Assembly: GCF_044227025.1 (NCBI RefSeq)
Contig: NZ_JBGAFX010000002.1
Location: forward strand, 620,001 to 684,000
Length of the DNA stretch: 64,000 nucleotides
DNA from: Dokdonella_A sp044227025
GTDB taxonomy: Bacteria; Pseudomonadota; Gammaproteobacteria; Xanthomonadales; Rhodanobacteraceae
Direction of reading: 5' to 3'
Of this stretch, positions 20,090 to 29,564 are shown one piece after another. How positions within the stretch are numbered: position 1 is the first letter of the stretch; every line of letters begins with the position of its first letter. The position numbers were made by a program, and so were the translations under genes. A model generated the notes under the pieces. The model saw only the letters and a list, made by a program, of their open reading frames with translations. It did no database searches and had not been told where the DNA came from.

Positions 20090-21009
20090 GAAAGGTCGTC
20101 AGCGCGTTCGCACCCGCCAGCGTCGGCAACGTCGGCGTCGGTTTCGACATCCTCGGCCACAGCGTCACCGGACCCGGCGATCGGGTCACGGTGCGACGCA
20201 TCCTCGACCCGCTCGTGCGCATCAAGGCGATCCGCGGCAACACCCTGCCGTTGCCGCTCGAAGCCGAGCGCAACACCGCCGGCGCCGCACTGATCGCGCT
20301 GCGCCAGGCCCTCGGCGTGCCGTACGGCTTCGAGATCGAGATCGACAAGGGCATCCCGTTCGGCTCCGGCATGGGTGGCTCGGCCGCGTCCGCCGTCGCG
20401 GCACTGGTCGCCGCGAATGCGCTGCTGCGCAAACCGCTCGAACGCGAAGCGCTGTATCCATTCGCGCTCGACGGAGAAGCGGTCGCAAGCGGCGGCCGGC
20501 ATGGCGACAACGTCGGCCCGATGCTGCTCGGTGGGCTCGTGCTGTCGACCGCGGACCGGCTGGTGCCGATCCCGGTACCGCCCGGCCTGCATTGCGCGCT
20601 CGTCCATCCGGCCGCGGTGCTCGAAACACGCGCGGCGCGCGCCGCCCTCGCGGGTCCTTACGCGCTGCATGAATTCGTCGCACAGAGCGCGAACCTGGCG
20701 CTCGTCCTCGCCGGCTGCCATGCAGGCGACATGTCACTCATCCGCGCCGGGCTCAGCGACGTGCTGGTCGAACCGCGTCGCGCGTCGCTGATCTTCGGCT
20801 TCGACCGCGTCAAGCAACGCGCGCTCGACGCCGGCGCGCTCGGCGTGAGCATCTCCGGCGCGGGGCCGAGCGTGTTCGCCTGGTGCGCCGACGAGGGCAC
20901 CGCGCATTCGGCCGCCGGCTGGATGCGCGCCGCGTTCTCCGAGGTCGGCTATGCCAGCGAGGCGTGGATCTCGCCGGTCGCCGGGCCGCGTGCGGAAATC
21001 GTCGCGTGA
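20086..21009 (+). CDS. thrB: Homoserine kinase
   Basis: The 307-residue GHMP kinase phosphorylates homoserine at the expense of ATP. The start SAFAPASVGNVGVGFDILG is the ThrB signature, and PFGSGMGGSAASAVAAL is the GHMP phosphate-binding loop. The C-terminal GVSISGAGPSVFAW is the third GHMP motif. GTG 20086 overlaps the thrA stop; the longer upstream frame is inside thrA. The stop overlaps thrC as GTGA. Confidence 0.97.
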   Translation: MRKVVSAFAPASVGNVGVGFDILGHSVTGPGDRVTVRRILDPLVRIKAIRGNTLPLPLEAERNTAGAALIALRQALGVPYGFEIEIDKGIPFGSGMGGSAASAVAALVAANALLRKPLEREALYPFALDGEAVASGGRHGDNVGPMLLGGLVLSTADRLVPIPVPPGLHCALVHPAAVLETRAARAALAGPYALHEFVAQSANLALVLAGCHAGDMSLIRAGLSDVLVEPRRASLIFGFDRVKQRALDAGALGVSISGAGPSVFAWCADEGTAHSAAGWMRAAFSEVGYASEAWISPVAGPRAEIVA

Positions 21010-22316
21010 AGTACGTCAGCACGCGCGGCAACGCACCCGCGATCGGCCTCGGCGCCGCGCTCGTGGCCGGCCTCGCGCCCGACGGCGGCCTGTACGTGCC
21101 CGCATCGCTGCCCGTGTTCAACGTCGCCGACTTCGACGGCTGCGACACGCTGCCGACGATCGCTGCGCGCCTGCTGCGGCCGTTCTTCGCCGGCGATGCG
21201 CTCGCCGACGAACTCGACGCAATCTGTGCCGAAGCACTCGACCTGCCCGCGCCGCTGCGGGCGATCGCGCCGGCGACATGGCTGCTCGAACTTTTCCACG
21301 GCCCGACCGCCGCGTTCAAGGATTTCGCCGCACGCTTCCTCGCCGCCTGCCTCGCACGCCTGCGCGACGCCGGCGATCCGGTGCGGACGGTACTCGTTGC
21401 AACCTCCGGTGACACCGGTGCCGCGGTCGCGGCCGCATTCCACAACCGGCCCGGTTTCCGCGTCGTCATCCTCTATCCTGACGGCCGCGTCTCGCCGCGC
21501 CAGGCGCACCAGCTCGGCGCGTTCGGCGACAACGTGCACGCGCTGCGCGTGGCCGGCTCGTTCGACGACTGCCAGGCGCTGGTCAAGCGTGCACTTGCCG
21601 ACGACGTGCTCAAGCGCAACGTTGCGCTCACCTCGGCCAACAGCATCAGCCTCGGCCGCCTGCTGCCGCAGATGGCGTACTACGCGCTCGCCGCGCTCGC
21701 CCATCGACGCGCGGGCGGTGCGCCGCTCAACGTCGTGATCCCGACCGGCAACCTCGGCAATGCCCTCGGCGCGGTGCTCGCGCGCCGGCTCGGCCTGCCG
21801 ATCGGCGAGATCGTGCTCGCGACGAACGCGAACCGCACCCTGCCCGACTTCTTCGCCGGCGCCGACTACGCGCCGCGCGCGAGCATCGCCACCCTCGCCA
21901 ACGCGATGGACGTCGGCGCGCCGAGCAATTTCGAACGCCTGCGCTGGCTGCACCCCGCTGCCGCCGACCTGCGCCATGCGCTCACCGCCGAATCCGTCGA
22001 CGACGACGCGATCCGCGCGACGATCCGCCGCGTCCATGCGCAGGGCGGCCTCGTCGTCTGTCCGCACACCGCGACCGCGCTGCACGTGCTTGAGCGCCGC
22101 CGCGCCGCCGGCGACGCGCGCGACTGGAGCGTCGTCGCCACCGCGCACCCGGCCAAGTTCGAATCCGTGATCGAACCCCTGCTCGGCATCGCCCTCGACG
22201 TGCCGCCCGCGCTCTCTGCGTTGCTCGCGCGGCCAGCCCACGCCAAGCCGATCCGCGCGGACTACACCGACCTCTGCGCGGTCCTGACCCGAGAAGAAAC
22301 CGCGCCCGCTCAATGA
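21006..22316 (+). CDS. thrC: Threonine synthase
   Basis: The 436-residue PLP enzyme converts O-phosphohomoserine to threonine. Visible are the N-terminal VSTRGNAPAIGL, the PLP-lysine motif GPTAAFKDFAARF, ATSGDTGAAVAAAF and PTGNLGNALGAVLARRLGLP, in the expected order. The GTG start at 21006 overlaps the thrB stop. It ends 81 bp before tRNA-Ala(CGC). No terminator is visible between them, and the hairpin after the tRNA could serve both. Confidence 0.97.
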   Translation: MKYVSTRGNAPAIGLGAALVAGLAPDGGLYVPASLPVFNVADFDGCDTLPTIAARLLRPFFAGDALADELDAICAEALDLPAPLRAIAPATWLLELFHGPTAAFKDFAARFLAACLARLRDAGDPVRTVLVATSGDTGAAVAAAFHNRPGFRVVILYPDGRVSPRQAHQLGAFGDNVHALRVAGSFDDCQALVKRALADDVLKRNVALTSANSISLGRLLPQMAYYALAALAHRRAGGAPLNVVIPTGNLGNALGAVLARRLGLPIGEIVLATNANRTLPDFFAGADYAPRASIATLANAMDVGAPSNFERLRWLHPAAADLRHALTAESVDDDAIRATIRRVHAQGGLVVCPHTATALHVLERRRAAGDARDWSVVATAHPAKFESVIEPLLGIALDVPPALSALLARPAHAKPIRADYTDLCAVLTREETAPAQ

Positions 22317-22397
22317 CCTGCGTCGCGGGCTTGGCGAATCGCCGAAACGCGGGTTATCATGCGCGCCCTTTCGCGGTCCCCAGCCGCGAATGCACGT

Positions 22398-22473
22398 GGG
22401 GCGGTAGCTCAGCTGGGAGAGCGCTACGTTCGCATCGTAGAGGTCGTGGGTTCGATCCCCATCCGCTCCACCA
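22398..22473 (+). tRNA. tRNA-Ala (anticodon CGC)
   Basis: A 76-nt cloverleaf with CCA encoded. Acceptor GGGGCGG pairs with CCGCTCC (one G-U). The anticodon stem CTACG/CGTAG encloses loop TTCGCAT, giving CGC (codon GCG). The T-arm GGGTTCGATCCCC is canonical. It borders the lower-GC island that follows. Confidence 0.97.
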
Positions 22474-22492
22474 CTCCATTGGATACACGACG

Positions 22493-22527
22493 AACCCTCG
22501 AAGGGCTGATCCTTCGGGGGTTTTTTG
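22493..22527 (+). terminator. Intrinsic terminator after tRNA-Ala
   Basis: AACCCTCGAAGG (22493-22504) pairs with CCTTCGGGGGTT (22511-22522) apart from one G-T, with a 6-nt loop, followed by a T-run (TTTTTTG). This is a classic rho-independent terminator 20 bp after the tRNA. Confidence 0.9.
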
Positions 22528-22681
22528 TTTGGGCTTTGGGACGCTAACGCGTGCCGTGAACCGCGCCGCCTAGAAGAGGCAACCCCCGCGGGACGCGCCA
22601 TACGTCCGAATTCGGTAGTCTCTTTTACTGGCCACACCGTTTCACGGCCCACCTTTATCATTCAGAACCGGATTAGCGGTG

Positions 22682-25600
22682 ATGCACTCGCCAGACATCG
22701 ATTTCCGTCGCATCCGCACACATTTGGGAAGTCAACACGGCGGGTTCGAAGAGCTAGTGTGTCAACTGGCGTGGCTTGACACTCCTAGCGGTATGTCTTT
22801 TTCCCGAAAGGGCGTCGGCGCCGATGCTGGCCTCGAATGTTATCGCCTCGACCCCGACGGCAACGAGACTGGTTGGCAGGCGAAGTATTTCTTCGAGTTC
22901 GGCACCAGCGAAGCGCAGCAGCTCAAGGAGTCCTTCGATAACGCGGTCGACAAGCATCCCCTCCTCGTCCGCTTCATCGCGTGCCTTCCGTTTGACCTGT
23001 CGGATAGTCGGATCCCGAAACAGAAGACCGAACAAGGGCGCTGGGACGACTGGGTCGCGGCGCGAAAGAAAGAGATCGCGCCTCGGGAAATCGACATTCA
23101 GCGTTGGGGAGCCTTTGAGCTCACCGAACGGTTGTCGCGCAATGATCCGCTCCACGTTGGACGTCGCACCTATTGGTTCGATCTGCCACATTTCGGCACT
23201 GACTGGTTGAACAACCGCTTCGCTGTGGCTCGGGCCGCTCTAGGGCGTCGGTACACGCCGGAGCTCAACGTCGAACTACCGATACGGCAGGCGTTGGCCG
23301 CATTCGCGCGCCATCCAGAATTTGCTTGTCGGATCTTGAGCTGGGCGGACCATATCGAAGAAGAACTGTATCGATCAGTCTCTTATGTCGAAGGGGTATT
23401 GGGGGTAGCACATGCCGCGGAAGTTTCGGCGCTCAAGGATCATGTCGGTGCCGTTCCGTTGGCGATCCGCTCGGCGGCGCTCGGCCCGGCGGATTCGCTA
23501 CCGATTGATACTTGGCGATCCGCGCTCGTCGCGGCAAAAGCGTCACTTGATCGCTGCCGAAGCGCAATCTGGGACTTGCGGCGCACTCCCGGAGCAGTTC
23601 GAGACGAGCCCGCACGAAACGCTGTCTACTTCACGGGCAAGCTGCAGGACGCGCTTGCGCACGTCCTTGACTCGATCGACGATTCCGCGGTGCGTCTTGC
23701 AAACAGCCGACGGTTGCTCCTGGTCGGCGAAGCTGGAGTCGGAAAGTCGCACTTGCTCGCCGATGTTGCCGCGAACCACATTTCTCGCGAATTCCCTGCT
23801 GTCCTGACGCTGGGAAGTGCGTTCAGCGATTCGGAGCCTTGGCATCAGATCGCGGAACAACTCGGTCTTGCGCAAACCCCGCCGGAAGCCATACTGAGCG
23901 CGCTCGATTCAGCGGCCCAGGCCGCGCAGGTTCGCGCACTCATCATGGTCGATGCGATCAACGAGCGAAACGGCATTGCCGTTTGGTCCGATCGACTCGC
24001 GGCCTTTCTCGCTGAAACAGATCGCTTCCCTCACATTGCTGTCTTGGTTTCGTGCCGCACGACCTTCGTTCCGTATGTTGTTCGACAACTCGACGAGACA
24101 TCGTTGCCTCGCCTGGTGCACACGGGATTCGCAGGCAAAGCCTCGGATGCTGCGCGACGATATCTCGATCACCGAGGAATCGTTCGGATGGCCGTGCCGC
24201 ACCTTGCGCCGGAATTTGAAAATCCCCTCTTCCTCCGAACGTGTTGCGACATGCTCGAACGTCGCGGGCTGCGGGAACTACCTCGCGGCCTCGCGGGCGT
24301 CTCAAGCATCTTTGATTTCTATTTTGGCGCCGTCGTCGAAGCCCTCAACAAGCGCTTGGGCCTAGAGCCGCGCCTGAAGCGCATCGAGAAAGTCCTGGCG
24401 GCATTGACCGAAGCGATGGTCACGGCGGGAAGTGGTTATCTTTCCTTCGATGTCGCCGATGCAATCGTCGAGGCAATACACGATTCCGGCGGCCGTTCCG
24501 ACCGGAATCTGCTTATTCAACTGGAAGCCGAAGGAGTGCTTGCGGTTGAGCCCATGACCGACAGTGGTCAGACCACTGAAATGGTCCGCTTCACCTTCGA
24601 GCGGCTAAGCGACCATCGAATCGCCGAGCACCTGCTAAACATCCATATTGCTAACGGGAATCCCGTTGTCGCGTTCACCAACGGCGCTCTGACACGCTAC
24701 GTGGCGGGGCTGGGTTCCCATCGCTTTGCGGGCATCGCCGAGGCGTTCGCCGTGCAACTACCCGAGCGCTATGGCGTCGAACTTCTGGATGTCGTCGAGA
24801 GCAAACACCGGAGAAATCTCGCTTCCGCCTTCCACATCAGTCTACTGTGGCGTCGGCAGGCCACCTTCAACCAACGAACACTCGAACTGGTTAGGGAGTT
24901 GTCATCCGTTCTCGGAAGAGATACGGAAATGGAGATTCTTCTTGCGATCACCACAGAGCCAGACAACCTATTCAACGCCGACTATCTCGACCAATGGCTT
25001 CGCCCACTGTCGATGCCCGAACGCGACGTTCAATGGTCCATTCGCGTCACGACCGGTGTCGAGGACAACGACGGACCTGCTACAACGCTTATCGAATGGG
25101 TCCTCGCCAATGGCTTGGACACCATTGAACCGACTCGAGCCAGACTCGCCGCCACTGCACTGGCGTGGCTTACTAGCCTGAGTCATCGATGGGTTCGAGA
25201 CAGAGCAACCAAAGCACTCGCGGCGCTGCTTGTCGACCGCCGCGAGCTGGCCGCCACCCTCATCGATCTATTCGGACAAGTGGACGATGCCTATGTTGTC
25301 GACCGTGTGCTCGCCGCGGCTTACGGTGGCGCGACGCGACGGTCGACCGATTCGGGGCTTCCCGAACTTGCCCTCTCTGCCTACAAGGCCGTGTTTGCCC
25401 GCGATCCACTGCCAGTACACGCACTCATTCGTGACCACGCCCGCGGAATCATCGAGCTCGCCGCTAGCCGAGGCGTGCTGCCGCCGGACATTCCTCTCGC
25501 TAGAATTCGCCCACCGTACGCAAAGGGAGCACCTCTTGAGAACATCAGTGACGAGGCCATGGCCGGGTATGTTCAATTTTATGAGGGATCGCCATTTCGC

Positions 25601-27202
25601 GACGCGATTTGCGGCTCGGCCGTCGAGGACGGGGACTTTGCACGGTATGTCATCGATCCGCTAGCCGGAAGGTTCTTGCGACTGCCGCTTGAAGAGTTCG
25701 GGCGTTCCGTGAAGGAGCTTTATGAGGATTGGCATGCGGCAGCGATCGCCTCGCATCCAGGTCGCGTCGAGGCACTTTCATGCGCCATCCAACTTGCACG
25801 TCAGATGCATTCGCTTCCGAAAACCTTCGAGATTTTACTAGGTGACAAATCCGCGGAGGAACGCGGCGCTCGGCGTCTCGCGGAGGATCACTACAACGAG
25901 GCGATCGCGAGGCTTATTGGCCTTCTAGACGAAAAGGAAATTGAAGAGTTTCGGATACGCGCGGCAAGGTATATATCGGAATACATGTGGAATGAGAGCG
26001 CTCAGCCGTGGTATCCCAGTTACGCGGGACACCGAGCACGCCGTTGGGTCGCATGGCGAGCGCACGAGCTTGGGTGGGCTACGGAGCGCTTTGCGGAGTT
26101 CGACGCGAAAGTCGCGAGCCATGATCGAATGGAGCACCGCGTCGAACGCATCGGAAAGAAGTATCAGTGGATCGCTCTTCACGAGCTGACGGGTCGCTTG
26201 GCAGACAGTGCTCTTGTCGAGGCGCGCTACCGGGAAGGTCCTGAACTCTATGCAGGGCCCTCGCAGGTCGGCACACGAGAAATGGACCCCACAATTCTCG
26301 TAACCCGTACCGCGCAAAATGACTCAGATAGGCAAGGGGGAACCTGGTGGACGCCACACACTTCGCGGTGGCGCAATGACCCTCCCCAGGCGCGAGTCGA
26401 TTGGGCCGAGAATACTTCGCTCGACATTCCGGATGCGGTTCGTCAGATTGAGATCACCGATCCCAAAGATCGTCGATGGCTCGTCCTCGATACCAGCGTC
26501 GGCCGCAACCAGTGGGCCATGGTCGGCGGTCAACGAATCATTCACCGGATGACGTGGCACAAGGTTCAATCACTGCTCGTCGCTCGTAGTGATGTTGAAT
26601 CGCTGGTCAGATTGCTCAAGCGGTCCAAGGGAGGGCGCTCGGATGTGCCTGAGCTTGATATGTCGCGCGATGCCTATTTGGGTGAATATCCTTGGCATCC
26701 GGCTTACGTGAACGTCGATGGAGGCTGGGACGTGGGCATGATCGGCAAGATTGCGACATATTCCACGGTGGCAGCCTGGCACGCGCAGCAGTCAAGCCAC
26801 GACTATTCGCTCGACGACACGCTCAACCTAACTATTCCAGCGCCCGCACTTATCAACGGACTTCAACTTCGGCTCGCCGATGGACATTCTCTGGCCTACG
26901 CGACCGCTGCGGGTAACGTGCTATTTAAGGATCCGTCGGTCGAGGAGCCTGGCTTCGGCGCTGCGATCGTCGATCGAAAGGCGCTGCAAGCATTTCTGCG
27001 CACTCACGACAAAGAGATAGTGTGGATATTCTCGGGCAACAAGAGCGCGCACGGCGGGCGCCCTCACGGTGAAGGCTGGGGCGGCGAACTCTCGTACTGG
27101 GGCATCTATCGGTTCAAGGGCGATGTCCTCGAAGGCAAGCTTTCTTTCGAGCGCAGGGAGCCCCGTCCGCAACAACTCGCCGAACTTCTTGCCTATCCAT
27201 AG
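22682..27202 (+). CDS. Nuclease-STAND NTPase fusion, candidate AVAST-like anti-phage protein
   Basis: About 1506 residues from ATG 22682 (an in-frame GTG is 3 nt upstream; no good SD). Residues 1-170 look like a PD-(D/E)xK nuclease of Mrr/Cap4 type: an FEELV helix, D48 in GVGADAGLECY and Q66-x-K68 in GWQAKYFF. A STAND-like P-loop follows, with Walker A GEAGVGKS (349-356), Walker B LIMVDAINER (D424, E428) and VLVSCRTTF. From about 640 on the protein is helical and repeat-like, then a mixed C-terminal part from about 1200. In Avs proteins such a tail senses phage proteins and triggers the nuclease. Codon use and GC are visibly lower than in neighbours. It is 42 bp upstream of the next gene. Confidence 0.7.
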   Translation: MHSPDIDFRRIRTHLGSQHGGFEELVCQLAWLDTPSGMSFSRKGVGADAGLECYRLDPDGNETGWQAKYFFEFGTSEAQQLKESFDNAVDKHPLLVRFIACLPFDLSDSRIPKQKTEQGRWDDWVAARKKEIAPREIDIQRWGAFELTERLSRNDPLHVGRRTYWFDLPHFGTDWLNNRFAVARAALGRRYTPELNVELPIRQALAAFARHPEFACRILSWADHIEEELYRSVSYVEGVLGVAHAAEVSALKDHVGAVPLAIRSAALGPADSLPIDTWRSALVAAKASLDRCRSAIWDLRRTPGAVRDEPARNAVYFTGKLQDALAHVLDSIDDSAVRLANSRRLLLVGEAGVGKSHLLADVAANHISREFPAVLTLGSAFSDSEPWHQIAEQLGLAQTPPEAILSALDSAAQAAQVRALIMVDAINERNGIAVWSDRLAAFLAETDRFPHIAVLVSCRTTFVPYVVRQLDETSLPRLVHTGFAGKASDAARRYLDHRGIVRMAVPHLAPEFENPLFLRTCCDMLERRGLRELPRGLAGVSSIFDFYFGAVVEALNKRLGLEPRLKRIEKVLAALTEAMVTAGSGYLSFDVADAIVEAIHDSGGRSDRNLLIQLEAEGVLAVEPMTDSGQTTEMVRFTFERLSDHRIAEHLLNIHIANGNPVVAFTNGALTRYVAGLGSHRFAGIAEAFAVQLPERYGVELLDVVESKHRRNLASAFHISLLWRRQATFNQRTLELVRELSSVLGRDTEMEILLAITTEPDNLFNADYLDQWLRPLSMPERDVQWSIRVTTGVEDNDGPATTLIEWVLANGLDTIEPTRARLAATALAWLTSLSHRWVRDRATKALAALLVDRRELAATLIDLFGQVDDAYVVDRVLAAAYGGATRRSTDSGLPELALSAYKAVFARDPLPVHALIRDHARGIIELAASRGVLPPDIPLARIRPPYAKGAPLENISDEAMAGYVQFYEGSPFRDAICGSAVEDGDFARYVIDPLAGRFLRLPLEEFGRSVKELYEDWHAAAIASHPGRVEALSCAIQLARQMHSLPKTFEILLGDKSAEERGARRLAEDHYNEAIARLIGLLDEKEIEEFRIRAARYISEYMWNESAQPWYPSYAGHRARRWVAWRAHELGWATERFAEFDAKVASHDRMEHRVERIGKKYQWIALHELTGRLADSALVEARYREGPELYAGPSQVGTREMDPTILVTRTAQNDSDRQGGTWWTPHTSRWRNDPPQARVDWAENTSLDIPDAVRQIEITDPKDRRWLVLDTSVGRNQWAMVGGQRIIHRMTWHKVQSLLVARSDVESLVRLLKRSKGGRSDVPELDMSRDAYLGEYPWHPAYVNVDGGWDVGMIGKIATYSTVAAWHAQQSSHDYSLDDTLNLTIPAPALINGLQLRLADGHSLAYATAAGNVLFKDPSVEEPGFGAAIVDRKALQAFLRTHDKEIVWIFSGNKSAHGGRPHGEGWGGELSYWGIYRFKGDVLEGKLSFERREPRPQQLAELLAYP

Positions 27203-27244
27203 AATGCGTTTGATCACGCCCCACCCGACAGCAAACTAGCGCCC

Positions 27245-28696
27245 ATGAATGCTAATGAGCAAGAAGTCAGAGGTAACGCGCTGATCGACGAGGCACGACG
27301 ACGGCTGGCGGAAATCTCCTTTCGCTCCACGCTGCATGCGTGTCTTTACTTCTTGCGTAAGGAGCCCAACGACGACTTTGGTTGGTATGAGCGACGCCCA
27401 TTTCTCGTCTTTTTGATGATCAAATGGGCTGCTGAGCTCTGGAATCCCGCGAAAGAGCGTCGCGACGGCGCTGACGAAGACTTCAATTTCGTCGAACAAC
27501 GCATCTGGGATGCCATCGGGCATTTGGTTCGAGATCGGCGTCCATCCATAATGCTGCGAAGGGCGGCGTTCCAACAGTTTTGGTATCAGCGCAGTTTCGA
27601 GATCGGGGCCATTCCGCGCCAAGCGATGTTGTTTGGTCGATTGATGAGAGATTCCGACGTGATGCGCGCATTCGTGGCTGACGTTGGAATCGAGCCCGAA
27701 GATTTCGTACGACAACTGGCCAGAATGGCATCCCAAACCGGTCAATTCCTTGGCATTCCCGCGCTTGAACAACTTCGGCCCGAACCCAGTGATCGGGACG
27801 CGCAAGACTGGCCGCGAATGACCCAGTTCCTCATCACTACTCCGCAACAACTACATGAACGAATGCTCGCGCTGGCGCGCTACAACGCGCCCCGCGCCGT
27901 AGAACTGTGCGAGCAGACGCCGCTAATACGGACGCCGTTCATCACGACACACAATGGTGAAGAATGCGTGCATCACCAAGTGCTCTACCAAGGCATTTCT
28001 ACGGTGATGTACGACATATTGCGAGAACGCGGCGCGGAGGCGTTCATGCGCGAATTTGGCCCTGCTTTTGAAGAGTACATAAGCGCTGTTCTGCAGGAGC
28101 TGCCCTACGATGTCATTCGAGAGACTGAGCTCGAAGAAATACTAGGCGGCAAAGGCAAATGCGTTGACTTCGCGGTCGTCAGCGACGACGCATTGCTATT
28201 GGTTGATGCAAAGGGAATCGAAGGCCACTACGACGAGCGGTACCACAACCTCTCTGAGGTCTTGACAGAGAAGCTGCGCACGACAGCCATTCACGCTGTT
28301 AAACAAGCCATCGAGACGATCACTCGCCTCCCGCATGAGCTGAAGCGACCGTTGACCGTCTTTGTCTGCGTTACATACAAGCAGCTCAACATCGGAGATG
28401 GAGACGCCCTTCGAGACTTGACGCACGGCACAGAAGAATGGAACAACGCGCGATGGCTGGAGCCGCGACTTCCTTCCAGCAATATGTTTACGGTATCAGT
28501 GAACGAGTTCGAACTTCTATGCGGTGTACTACGACGCGGTGTATCCATCGCTGATGTATTCGCGAGGGTCTTGCAGAACAACAAAAATCCACAGACCAGC
28601 AAATTTTTGTTCGAGCAGCACATGGCTCACTACGGGGAAGTCGACATCCCTACCTGTTCTCGCCTGGCTGCCTTTGAACTTTGTAACATTGCTTGA
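27245..28696 (+). CDS. PD-(D/E)xK nuclease-like protein, possible partner of the STAND protein
   Basis: 483 residues with no signal or membrane segment. The N-terminal 260 residues are helical with no recognised motif (FGWYERRPFLVFLMIKWA, RQAMLFGRLMRDSD). The C-terminal part carries a restriction-endonuclease-like core: an FEEYISAVLQ helix, D308 in CVDFAVVSDD and D321-A-K323 in LLLVDAKGIEGHY, spaced as in PD-(D/E)xK enzymes. It lies 42 bp after the STAND gene on the same strand with the same lower GC, so co-transcription is likely. It could be a second effector, a stand-alone defence nuclease (a GapS1-like protein is one untested idea), or a restriction subunit. Confidence 0.6.
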   Translation: MNANEQEVRGNALIDEARRRLAEISFRSTLHACLYFLRKEPNDDFGWYERRPFLVFLMIKWAAELWNPAKERRDGADEDFNFVEQRIWDAIGHLVRDRRPSIMLRRAAFQQFWYQRSFEIGAIPRQAMLFGRLMRDSDVMRAFVADVGIEPEDFVRQLARMASQTGQFLGIPALEQLRPEPSDRDAQDWPRMTQFLITTPQQLHERMLALARYNAPRAVELCEQTPLIRTPFITTHNGEECVHHQVLYQGISTVMYDILRERGAEAFMREFGPAFEEYISAVLQELPYDVIRETELEEILGGKGKCVDFAVVSDDALLLVDAKGIEGHYDERYHNLSEVLTEKLRTTAIHAVKQAIETITRLPHELKRPLTVFVCVTYKQLNIGDGDALRDLTHGTEEWNNARWLEPRLPSSNMFTVSVNEFELLCGVLRRGVSIADVFARVLQNNKNPQTSKFLFEQHMAHYGEVDIPTCSRLAAFELCNIA

Positions 28697-28807
28697 GACA
28701 CCGCGTGAATGCACAAGCAGCAGGTCGGCATTACAGTTTCGGTGAATAGGGCTCAGGTGCATTTCCGAGACCGCTGACATCATCAGCCGGCTCTCGGTAC
28801 CCAGGAC

Positions 28808-29356
28808 TCACTTCTTCTTCCCAAACCCCGGCAAATCCGTAGCCTGCTTCATCCACGCCGCCGCCTGGCGTTCGTCGAGGTCGTCCACCGATTCGAGATC
28901 CACGCCGCGCGAGTCCTTGCCCATGCCGATCGGTGTTGCGGGCGGGACGGGTTTGAGTGAGGTGCCGCGGCCGAACGTGAGCTTGACGTGGCCGGCGAAG
29001 CCGCCGCAGCAGAAGCACCAGCCGTCGCCGACGCCGTACCAGGCCATGCCCCACTTCACGGAGCGCTTCAACTTGGGCAGCGTCTTTGCCGCCAGTGCAT
29101 CGACTCTTTCGGCGATGCCGCGTTGCGGTTGCGGCAGGCTGCGGATGTAGGCGAAGACCGGTTCGTCGCCGTCCTTCGCCTTGGCGGGGCTTGCCCGCCC
29201 GGTCATCGCGGCAGGCAGCTTCGTGGCGACGGCGGGCGCGGCCTTGGGTGCGCGTGGCTTGCGGACGGTCGTTGTTGCCTTCTTGACCGGGGTGGCAGCC
29301 TTCTTCTTCGTCGCCGTGCGACTCGTCGCCTTCTTGCCGACTGGGGCGCGTGCCAT
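28808..29356 (-). CDS. DUF1801 (YdhG-like) domain protein with basic N-terminal tail
   Basis: 182 residues. The first 60 are a Lys/Ala/Pro-rich disordered tail with KKATSRTATKKKAATPVKKA, like histone H1 or AlgP-type tails. The C-terminal DUF1801 domain has VFAYIRSLPQPQRG, RSVKWGMAWYG and VKLTFGRGTSLKP, then a final PGFGKKK. DUF1801 is a CyaY-like/YdhG fold of unknown function. The tail suggests nucleic acid binding (inference). It is the first normal-GC gene after the defence island. Confidence 0.8.
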   Translation of the reverse strand: MARAPVGKKATSRTATKKKAATPVKKATTTVRKPRAPKAAPAVATKLPAAMTGRASPAKAKDGDEPVFAYIRSLPQPQRGIAERVDALAAKTLPKLKRSVKWGMAWYGVGDGWCFCCGGFAGHVKLTFGRGTSLKPVPPATPIGMGKDSRGVDLESVDDLDERQAAAWMKQATDLPGFGKKK

Positions 29357-29564
29357 CGGGATCTCCCGTTCGTGGGTGCTTGGGGCCTCCGGGCCCGCGT
29401 GGGTCCGCGACCGACCACCGAAACGCTAGCACAGCCCTGTCGCCCCGATGTTGTCTCATCTGCTGGGACGCGCCCCGGTTCCAATACCCCTCGTGCCCAG
29501 CGGCACGCGTCCGACCGCCGTGGTGGCGGGCGGGCGAATCCCCACTCCACGAGGAGAAGTACCC

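Noticed and set aside
28697..28807. Possible attachment-site copy of the tRNA-Ala 3' end after the island
   Set aside because: I looked for GGTTCGATCCCC or ATCCGCTCCACCA and found no match in the gap.
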